Assembly (NCBI GenBank): GCA_025141675.1
Contig: CP081161.1
Location: forward strand, 2,907,001 to 2,971,000
Length of the DNA stretch: 64,000 nucleotides
Origin: Rhodobacteraceae bacterium S2214
GTDB lineage: Bacteria > Pseudomonadota > Alphaproteobacteria > Rhodobacterales > Rhodobacteraceae
Direction: 5' to 3'
Made by a program: the position numbers and the translations under genes. Numbering within the stretch: position 1 is the stretch's first letter; each line of letters begins with the position of its first letter. The notes under the pieces are model-generated. The model did no database searches and was not told the origin of the DNA. It worked only from the letters and a program-made list of their open reading frames with translations. This document shows, piece after piece, positions 57,944 through 64,000 of the stretch.

Positions 57944-60232
57944 TCAAAGTGGGTTATCCATACGCACTTGATACCTGATCCGCCCTTTGACAGCCGTCCC
58001 AAAGGTGAATCGTGTCTCGCTTTTGTTCGATCCAAGGTTGTCGGTCACATAAGGCGTCTCAAACACCGCAGCATTGCTCGCATTTTGCAAAGGGCCGTCC
58101 GCCACAATCGAATCAACAAAGCGGGCTTGGCCACCAAAGGGTAACAAAGGTGCCGCATCGAATTGCCAAGTCGTCGACGGCGTGGCTTGGGTGACGTCCA
58201 TCGGGGCAGGATTGTAGCAAGGTTCATCCACGCCGTGAAACGTGTTGTCAGTAAAACTGACACCGCGCGCACGCCCGAAATCAAGATCATCAAATGACGT
58301 ATCGACAGATTCCACACGATCAATCGCACCATTGAGCGTGCGAAACACGTTGGAAACGACAGATAACCCGTGAATGAAATGGTTCGGGCCATATGGCTTG
58401 ATCACAATGAAATTGAACCAACGCGCGACGTCATTCGCCGTAAATATATTGCCAGTGATCGTCAAGCCGCCAAAGGAAAACTGGGACGCAAATTCAGGCT
58501 CTGCCTCATGTTCGTTCGTCAGTTCGATAAAGTTGTTATCGATATAGTTGCCCGTGATGATCGATTTGCTGTTTGGCAGAGTGAAAATCATCCCGCCCAA
58601 CCGCACGCCGTCTGTCGTTTGATCCCCGTGGAACCAATGGTTGCCAGACACAAGGTTGCCGGATCCCGCCAAGACGCAAAAATGCTTGAACAAAGCGACG
58701 CGATTGTCCCTGATCTTCACATCATTTGCATTCGCATTGAACGCGATGGTTTTGCGGGAAGACACCGACAAAGGTTGTTCGTTTGACGTGAAATTACACC
58801 GATCAATCATCATCCCCTGACAGCCGGTGCCAATCGACGTGATCCCGCGATCTTTGGGCTTGGTCATGAAACTGTCACGAACCTGAAAAATAAGCCCCTG
58901 CGGTGCCAACATAATCCCGCTTGCGATGCCATCACATTGGAAATCGATGTCATCCAAAATCATTTGATCCAGATCGGCAAAACCTGAAAAATCCAACATG
59001 TATTTGAAACGCTTGAACGTGAAATTCTGCGTACCAGCGGCATCAAACAACGGTTGGCTCAGGTTCAGGGTCTGTGCGCCAACATTGACTGAGGTCACAT
59101 AAACCTCGCGCCCGACACCGGCGCCTTCAACCAAAGACCCGACAGGAATATTTGCAACATTGGTCACATTCGACAGGCGTCTGGCATTGCTCGTCGCATA
59201 TGTCCCTTGCGACGTGACAACCGTCGTATCCCAATTGGCCCCGGCAACGGGCTGAAACTGGCCATTTCGGATCACACGCCGCGTGGCAAAAACCGTCCGC
59301 GTTGGATCAGCCGCCTGCATGTCGACCGGTTTGCGCAATGCAATGCGCCGCCCGCCCAGATCAAGCGATTCATGATCCGAAAAATTTAGCAGCGCCTGAA
59401 ATGCCTTTTCGAACGCCAATTCCTCGTCGCCAAACGCATCCAGATACAGTTGGTAATTGAAGTCGTGTTGCAGAATAAACCGATCTGCAGGGTCTTGCCG
59501 GACTGCCCCTTCGAACTTGATGCGGCTCTGGATCGTCACGCTATCGCCCAGATAATATTGACCAGTCGACACAAGCACCGTGCGGCCATTCGCAAAACCG
59601 TCGGCGGCCTCAAACGCGGCACTATCATCCGTCACACCATCGCCTTTTGCCCCGAAATCGCGCACATCCACGACGGACATAATATCGCGCAAAAACGCAC
59701 TGGTGATATCTTCGATGATCAGGTCGTCAACACGGATCAGCCCGCCGTTATCCCCTGTCAGATCGATCCCGAAATGACCGTAGGCTGCACCCGGCCAGAC
59801 CATATCAACGCCCGTACGTTCGCCCAGCCCGATGATCGCGGATATCTCGACGATTTCGCCTATGGTGGTCAGCGTCGTGGCAGGCCCCGTCTCGGGCAGT
59901 CCACCGACCTTCCCACCGCCAGACGCGCCGGGATAGCCTGAAATACGCACCGTTGGAAATGGACCAGCGACGGCTTTGACACGCGCCGTCACGCGTAAAT
60001 AACACCCCGGCAAGATGGGCGTTTCGCCCATATAACGCAGACGTTGGGTGCCAGCATTTTTCACCATCTCAAGACAACCACCAAAGTCTTGATCAGCGGA
60101 TACAAAAACACCCGACCCGTCTGTGGCGTAGGTATCTGACCCTGGAGTACCATCTTCAGATGACCAAACACCCAGCCCCGCCACAAAGGGAAGCGGCATC
60201 AACACCACGCCGTCAGTAATCGCCTTGTTCAT
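57944..60232 (-). CDS. Right-handed beta-helix protein (pectate-lyase/GH28-related)
   Basis: A 762-residue protein from the ATG giving MNKAITDGVVLMP. No signal peptide is seen. An N-terminal carbohydrate-binding-like beta domain (about 1-190) precedes the signature VVDVRDFGAKGDGVTDDSAAF (about 195-215) of pectate-lyase-like beta-helix proteins, then a long parallel beta-helix with NTFTAN-type turns (SGNHWFHGD, ITGNYIDNN, ITGNIFTAND). I recall close relatives with the same N-terminus in many roseobacters. Lack of a Sec signal suggests type I secretion, a tailspike-like particle protein, or cytoplasmic use. The C-terminal 60 residues are a small beta domain. Confidence 0.82.
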   Translation of the reverse strand: MNKAITDGVVLMPLPFVAGLGVWSSEDGTPGSDTYATDGSGVFVSADQDFGGCLEMVKNAGTQRLRYMGETPILPGCYLRVTARVKAVAGPFPTVRISGYPGASGGGKVGGLPETGPATTLTTIGEIVEISAIIGLGERTGVDMVWPGAAYGHFGIDLTGDNGGLIRVDDLIIEDITSAFLRDIMSVVDVRDFGAKGDGVTDDSAAFEAADGFANGRTVLVSTGQYYLGDSVTIQSRIKFEGAVRQDPADRFILQHDFNYQLYLDAFGDEELAFEKAFQALLNFSDHESLDLGGRRIALRKPVDMQAADPTRTVFATRRVIRNGQFQPVAGANWDTTVVTSQGTYATSNARRLSNVTNVANIPVGSLVEGAGVGREVYVTSVNVGAQTLNLSQPLFDAAGTQNFTFKRFKYMLDFSGFADLDQMILDDIDFQCDGIASGIMLAPQGLIFQVRDSFMTKPKDRGITSIGTGCQGMMIDRCNFTSNEQPLSVSSRKTIAFNANANDVKIRDNRVALFKHFCVLAGSGNLVSGNHWFHGDQTTDGVRLGGMIFTLPNSKSIITGNYIDNNFIELTNEHEAEPEFASQFSFGGLTITGNIFTANDVARWFNFIVIKPYGPNHFIHGLSVVSNVFRTLNGAIDRVESVDTSFDDLDFGRARGVSFTDNTFHGVDEPCYNPAPMDVTQATPSTTWQFDAAPLLPFGGQARFVDSIVADGPLQNASNAAVFETPYVTDNLGSNKSETRFTFGTAVKGRIRYQVRMDNPL

Positions 60233-60359
60233 GGAATATCCCTCATGAGTGCGGTGTGATCCGCAAGGGAACATCCAACCGCCATTTCAGTCGGGAATAG
60301 GGATAATCTGATCAGGTAAAGGCCACCTGACAGCACCGTAACGGCGCCATGCGCAACGC

Positions 60360-60761
60360 TTAGGCGGCCAAGTCGGGTGCGACCAAAGCGACACCATTAA
60401 TCTGCCAACCGTTCGGCGTTTCAATCATCGCGTATTCCAGCGTATGAATAACGCCTTCCGCGTCTTTGATCATTACCCGCTGCAAGATCATGCCCTGCTC
60501 TTCGCGTAAATCCAGAAACCGCACATCGGAATTGTCCCACACCATCGGATAGCCCCGTTCGACCATCATTCCGAAATTCTGCGGTTCGCGGAAAATGCCT
60601 TGGATCATCGGGCTGGCGTAGGAAAACGCTTCTGTCACATCGCGGTCGTTAAAGGCTTGTAATTGGCTTCCAATCACATCTTCGATCGCCTCATTGGCCT
60701 GCCCAAGCGCGGTGCCCGCCCACAAAACCAGCGCCGCAACGCCCATAAAAATTCGCTTCAT
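60360..60761 (-). CDS. DUF4864 exported protein
   Basis: A 133-residue periplasmic protein with signal peptide MKRIFMGVAALVLWAGTALG. The mature part has FNDRDVTEAFSYASPMIQG and the later MVWDNSDVRFLDL and PNGWQINGVALV, typical of DUF4864, an NTF2-like fold. Role unknown. The start is chosen as the ATG before the signal peptide. Confidence 0.85.
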   Translation of the reverse strand: MKRIFMGVAALVLWAGTALGQANEAIEDVIGSQLQAFNDRDVTEAFSYASPMIQGIFREPQNFGMMVERGYPMVWDNSDVRFLDLREEQGMILQRVMIKDAEGVIHTLEYAMIETPNGWQINGVALVAPDLAA

Positions 60762-60837
60762 GATCGTTCCATCCCTCTGCTGCATCATAGCAGATACGGA
60801 TGAAACAGCCGTTAGGTTTCATTTTAGTGGCGCCAAA

Positions 60838-60868
60838 CGAAAAAAGGCGCCACAAACGTGACGCCTTT
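60838..60868 (-). terminator. Rho-independent terminator after lysS
   Basis: On the minus strand AAAGGCGTCAC pairs with GTGGCGCCTTT (one wobble pair) and is followed by a run of T, 30 bases beyond the lysS stop. Confidence 0.8.
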
Positions 60869-60897
60869 CATAACCTGAAACGCTGTCGCGATGCCGC

Positions 60898-62463
60898 TTA
60901 CTTCGACAGCGCGTCTTCGATCAGAGCAACCGTTTCATCCACGCCATAAAGCGCGATGAACCCACCAAAACGTGGACCCTGAGACGCGCCCAGCAACACT
61001 TCATATAGCGCTGTGAACCAGCCCCGCAGTGGGTCAAACGCGTGCTCTTTACCAACCGCAAACACCATCGACTGCAGCTCTTCGGCATCCAGACCGCCGT
61101 CCCATGCCTTCAGACGCGCGACGAGGTCCGTCAAAGCCGCACGTTCCTGATCCGTTGGTGCGCGATACACTTTCGTCGGTTTGACGAAGTCATTGTAGTA
61201 ACGCACGGCAAAACCGGCGGCCTGATCTAGTTGCGGATTACTTTCCGGCGACGCGTCAGGCGCATAGCGCTGGATAAAGCCCCAAAGCGTGTCCTTGTCT
61301 TCCGCACCGGACACAGAGGCCAGATTCAGCAGCATCGCAAACGGCACCACCATGTCCGATGACGGCACGTTGTGGCCGTGGATGTGGAACACAGGGTTGT
61401 TCATCTTCCCCTTCTCGTCCTGATCCGGATAGGCGCGCAATTGCTGGTGGTATTCATCCACAGCCTTCGGGATCACATCAAAATGCATCCGTTTTGCGGT
61501 CTTCGGCTTTTGGTACATGAAGTACGAAAGGCTTTCGGTCGCCGCATATGTCAGCCATTCGTCGATGGTCAGACCGTTGCCGGATGTCTTTGAAATCTTG
61601 TGACCATCGGCATCGAGGAACAGCTCGTATGTGAAGTGCTCGGGTGCGCGACCGCCCAATGTGCGGCAGATGCCGTCATAGATCGGCGTGTTCGTGGCGT
61701 GGTCCTTGCCGTACATCTCAAAATCAACGTCCAACGCAGCCCAGCGCGCGCCAAAATCAGGCTTCCACTGCAATTTGCAGTTTCCGCCCGTCACAGGGAT
61801 CGTCACATCAGTGCCGTCTTCATCTTCAAACGTGATCATGCCGTCTTTGGTCACTTCCTTCATCGGCACGTACAAAACGCGGCCAGACGTCGGAGAAATC
61901 GGCAAGAAGATTGAATAGGTCTCGCGGCGTTCTTCGCGCAACGACTTCAGCATGATCTTCATGATATCGTCGTAGCGATCAGCAGAGCGCAGCAAAATCT
62001 CGTCCATCTTGCCCGACCCATAGTATTCGGTCGACGACGCGAATTCATATTCAAACCCAAACGTGTCCAAGAACGAATTCAGCTTCGCGTTCATATGATC
62101 GCCAAAACTGGCATGCGTACCAAACGGATCAGGCACTTTCGTCAGTGGCATCTGCATGTACGGCACCAGCGCGTCAGGGTCAGGCACATTGCCAGGCACC
62201 TTACGCATCCCGTCCATATCGTCCGAGAAACACAGCAGTTTGGTTGGGATATCCGACAGCACCTCGAAGGCGCGGCGCACAGTGGTCGTGCGCGACACTT
62301 CGCCGAAGGTGCCGATATGCGGCAAACCAGATGGGCCATATCCGGTTTCGAAAAGAACATAACCCTTCTCGGGGTCCTTCTTTTCATACCGTTTGAGCAG
62401 CTTACGGGCCTCTTCAAAGGGCCAAGCCTTGGAAGTCATCGCAGCATCACGCAAATTGGTCAT
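60898..62463 (-). CDS. lysS: Class I lysyl-tRNA synthetase
   Basis: Charges tRNA-Lys. This is the class I (archaeal/alphaproteobacterial) form, with Rossmann fold rather than the class II fold of E. coli LysS. It is 521 residues. The HIGH motif is in [15 protein letters not shown] (about 42-56), and the KMSKS-like motif is [10 protein letters not shown] (about 285-294). The C-terminal helix cage begins near 370. The start is the ATG giving [10 protein letters not shown] single gene with its own terminator. Confidence 0.96.
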   Translation of the reverse strand: MTNLRDAAMTSKAWPFEEARKLLKRYEKKDPEKGYVLFETGYGPSGLPHIGTFGEVSRTTTVRRAFEVLSDIPTKLLCFSDDMDGMRKVPGNVPDPDALVPYMQMPLTKVPDPFGTHASFGDHMNAKLNSFLDTFGFEYEFASSTEYYGSGKMDEILLRSADRYDDIMKIMLKSLREERRETYSIFLPISPTSGRVLYVPMKEVTKDGMITFEDEDGTDVTIPVTGGNCKLQWKPDFGARWAALDVDFEMYGKDHATNTPIYDGICRTLGGRAPEHFTYELFLDADGHKISKTSGNGLTIDEWLTYAATESLSYFMYQKPKTAKRMHFDVIPKAVDEYHQQLRAYPDQDEKGKMNNPVFHIHGHNVPSSDMVVPFAMLLNLASVSGAEDKDTLWGFIQRYAPDASPESNPQLDQAAGFAVRYYNDFVKPTKVYRAPTDQERAALTDLVARLKAWDGGLDAEELQSMVFAVGKEHAFDPLRGWFTALYEVLLGASQGPRFGGFIALYGVDETVALIEDALSK

Positions 62464-62575
62464 ATCGGTCTCTCATCTCAGAATCCCTGCCAGAATTGAC
62501 AGCAATGGCGCACTCCCTATTGCGCGGGGCGAGTGGCGTCAATAAATCGTAAGGGTGAAGCAAAAGGATTAACCT

Positions 62576-62995
62576 ATGATCGAAGACGCCCCACTGACGG
62601 CCCAAGACGCACTTGTCGCCTTAATGATAGCCGTCTCAGCATCTGACGAAGATATCCGGACGTCGGAACTGGTGAAAATGACGACTTCAATCAATCACTT
62701 GCCTGTTTTCGCGGGCTACGACACCGAACGTACGCCACGCACATCCAAAATGGTGTTCGATCTTCTCGAACAAGAAGACGGACTTGAGGCACTATTCGGC
62801 CTGATCCGCGATGCCCTGCCGGAACGTTTGTTTGAAACCGCATACGCACTGTCCTGCGATGTGGCTGCAGCGGATGGCCTGATCGACGGGGCCGAGGCAC
62901 GCATGCTCGAAGAAATTCGCGATGAGCTGGAATTGGACCGGCTTCACGCCGCTGCCATCGAACGCGGATCGCGCGCGCGGCACATGACGGCCTAA
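62576..62995 (+). CDS. TerB-like protein
   Basis: A 139-residue helical protein resembling the TerB/tellurite-resistance co-chaperone domain. LTAQDALVALMIAVSASDEDIRTSEL at its N-terminus and CDVAAADGLIDGAEARML (about 99-116) are the two repeated metal-binding-like acidic helices. It stands alone, without other ter genes, so it should not be read as a tellurite-resistance determinant. The start is an ATG preceded by AAAAGGATTAACC. Confidence 0.8.
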   Translation: MIEDAPLTAQDALVALMIAVSASDEDIRTSELVKMTTSINHLPVFAGYDTERTPRTSKMVFDLLEQEDGLEALFGLIRDALPERLFETAYALSCDVAAADGLIDGAEARMLEEIRDELELDRLHAAAIERGSRARHMTA

Positions 62996-63003
62996 ACAAA
63001 TCC

Positions 63004-63038
63004 GAAAAAACAGAGAGAGCCCAAACTTGGGCCCTCTC
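63004..63038 (-). terminator. Terminator after the small acidic protein gene
   Basis: On the minus strand GAGAGGGCCCAA pairs with TTGGGCTCTCTC (one mismatch) around a short loop and is followed by TGTTTTTT, 17 bases beyond the gene's stop. It may also end the TerB-like transcript. Confidence 0.75.
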
Positions 63039-63054
63039 AATTCAACACACCGCA

Positions 63055-63345
63055 TTAGTTTGTCGCGGTGTCGTCCCCTGGCGCTTCGATATTTAACGTG
63101 GGAACGGTCACAGTTTCTGTGTTGGTCGTGATTTCAACGTCTGGAACTTCGACCTCAACGTCTGTTTCGCCGACACTGATGCTGCCAACCTCTGCGTCAA
63201 ATTCTGGCAACTGGCCGCCTTCAACGTCAATATCAACGTCGGGTAGCGCCGCTTCTTGGGTCTGATCTACGTCTACCATAAAGACTGCGAAAGCGATCAC
63301 AGCGATTGCAGCAACACCACCAACGATTGCAAGTACAGGTTTCAT
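63055..63345 (-). CDS. Small acidic exported protein, unknown
   Basis: A 96-residue protein with one N-terminal hydrophobic helix (VLAIVGGVAAIAVIAFAVFMV) that is a membrane anchor or signal. The rest is strongly acidic, of alternating Val/Asp/Glu/Thr (VDIDVEGGQLPEFDAEVG, VEVEVPDVEI), probably beta-forming. Four VxVx-type segments look like an internal repeat. No family recognised beyond similar small proteins in roseobacters that I recall. It has GGAG-like GAGGAGAATTAA upstream. Confidence 0.75.
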   Translation of the reverse strand: MKPVLAIVGGVAAIAVIAFAVFMVDVDQTQEAALPDVDIDVEGGQLPEFDAEVGSISVGETDVEVEVPDVEITTNTETVTVPTLNIEAPGDDTATN

Positions 63346-63500
63346 TTAATTCTCCTCATTCCTGCGCAGTCACAAAAGTTGACGCGCTTATGGAAGATGA
63401 GAACGGCATTCCTGATGTTTGGTTCCCAATTTTTTTATCGGAACGTTTTTTGTCGCGACCAGTTGGTCCACCAACGCAAACACAGTTTGGAGAAAGACAA

Positions 63501-63686
63501 ATGGGTTACGGCATTTTCGGATTTTTAGTTTTGATTGCAGACCTTTATGCAATCTACCAAGTCATGACATCTAGTGCAGGAACGGCCGCAAAAGTTGCGT
63601 GGACCGTGGTTATCCTCGTCCTGCCCGTCATTGGTTTTCTGGTGTGGGTTGGGTTCGGACCGCGTGGGCGTGCCACAGCCGCGTAA
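63501..63686 (+). CDS. Small two-helix membrane protein (PLDc_N-like)
   Basis: A 61-residue protein with two hydrophobic helices (about 4-22 and 31-51) joined by a short loop, ending in WVGFGPRGRATAA. This matches the N-terminal domain of phospholipase D-like/cardiolipin synthases that occurs as a free-standing protein. The start is the ATG with GGAGAAAG before it; a longer open frame upstream is not supported. Role unknown. Confidence 0.7.
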   Translation: MGYGIFGFLVLIADLYAIYQVMTSSAGTAAKVAWTVVILVLPVIGFLVWVGFGPRGRATAA

Positions 63687-63709
63687 CACATCACGACACC
63701 CCCAAAACC

Positions 63710-63736
63710 GAGGCGGCCGAAAAACTTGGCCGTCTC
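63710..63736. terminator. Hairpin between convergent genes
   Basis: GAGGCGGCC pairs with GGCCGTCTC (one mismatch) around a nine-base loop that contains AAAAA, between the ends of the small membrane protein gene and the carboxypeptidase gene. The minus strand continues GGTTTTGGG. Probably a shared transcription end. Confidence 0.55.
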
Positions 63737-63737
63737 T

Positions 63738-64000
63738 CTACGCTTCGCTTTGAAATACCAAAGACCACCGTTGCAGCAACCGTTGCTGCAATCGCTTCGC
63801 CCGACGGTTCCACCCGATTGATCCGGCGGGCTGTTCATCACCTGCCGCTTTGCCGCGTGCGCGGGCTTCCAGGTCGGCAGCGAAGATCGTGAAAACCAGA
63901 TCGTCGCCTGCTTCTGTGCGCACATATCCCGCCAACGTGGAAACAAAATTCAGCGTTCCGGTTTTTGCAACCACACGCGCCGGAAAATCAACAATGACAT
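63738..64000 (-). CDS. dacB: D-alanyl-D-alanine carboxypeptidase/endopeptidase (PBP4 family), C-terminal part
   Basis: The 3' end of a gene entering from the right edge; 87 codons are seen. It contains the third penicillin-binding motif, KTGTLNFVSTLAGYV, followed by the family's C-terminal strands (LVFTIFAADLEARARG). An Arg-rich helical tail (RRAKRLQQRLLQRW) ends it. PBP4/DacB cleaves D-Ala from peptidoglycan stem peptides or opens cross-links in the periplasm. Only the C-terminus is available, so length and signal cannot be judged. Confidence 0.85.
   Translation of the reverse strand, partial: VIVDFPARVVAKTGTLNFVSTLAGYVRTEAGDDLVFTIFAADLEARARGKAAGDEQPAGSIGWNRRAKRLQQRLLQRWSLVFQSEA

Noticed and set aside
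62576..62995. Tellurite-resistance operon
   Set aside because: Only a single TerB-like domain protein is present; no terZ, terC, terD or terE genes lie nearby.

Overview
The window looks like a chromosome segment of an alphaproteobacterium of the order Rhodobacterales (Roseobacter group; a Loktanella/Yoonia/Octadecabacter-like genome would fit). The grounds are a class I lysyl-tRNA synthetase, an atpHAGDC operon without the Fo genes, the DUF2125, DUF4864, DUF1127 and YcjX/YcjF genes typical of this group, and a 'CCTCCGGCGGGG' hairpin that I recall as dispersed in Rhodobacteraceae. Most of the window is ordinary core genome. No rRNA, tRNA, CRISPR array, prophage or intact insertion sequence was recognised.

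Layout. (1) 1-5.9 kb, minus strand: a tightly overlapping operon of class I HMG-CoA reductase, UbiA prenyltransferase, a dikinase-type phosphotransferase, a BtaA-like aminocarboxypropyl transferase and a phytol/dolichol-kinase-like protein that runs off the left edge. A SnoaL-like gene lies just upstream. This is the most unusual locus here and looks like an undescribed isoprenoid-lipid pathway. (2) 7.2-9.2 kb: trpA-trpB, in the reverse of the usual order. (3) 10.0-14.2 kb: a three-subunit periplasmic molybdenum hydroxylase (tri-haem cytochrome c, 2Fe-2S subunit, Tat-exported Mo subunit). (4) 15.1-21.2 kb: a cyanate uptake and degradation operon (ABC transporter, cyanase, DUF1348), divergent from a PAS/AAA+ activator whose sigma-54 contact motif is altered. 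Paired palindromes lie between them. (5) 21.7-26.6 kb: F1 ATP synthase atpHAGDC. (6) 27-33 kb: an orphan protein, a methyltransferase, glyoxalase II, ClpA and an M23 peptidase. (7) 33.3-36.4 kb: a MotA/ExbB-like plus MotB/OmpA-like pair with a very long coiled coil. (8) 36.5-41.8 kb: ChaC, DUF2125, ycjX-GNAT-ycjF and truA. (9) 41.9-48.5 kb: tamA-tamB, with about four ~168-residue repeats in TamB. (10) 48.5-54.1 kb: oligopeptide ABC transporter oppABCDF. (11) 54-64 kb: hemerythrin, acetyl-CoA synthetase, small envelope proteins, a beta-helix protein, lysyl-tRNA synthetase, a TerB-like protein and the C-terminus of a PBP4-type carboxypeptidase.

How the genes work together. The left operon could make, phosphorylate and attach an isoprenoid chain, then decorate a lipid with a homoserine-type head group; that is inference from family membership and translational coupling. 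The cyanate locus is a self-contained import, hydrolysis and regulation module. The TamAB, MotA/OmpA, M23 and PBP4 genes serve the cell envelope. Three stretches (14.16-15.09, 21.24-21.70 and 26.65-27.23 kb) hold no gene that I can support.
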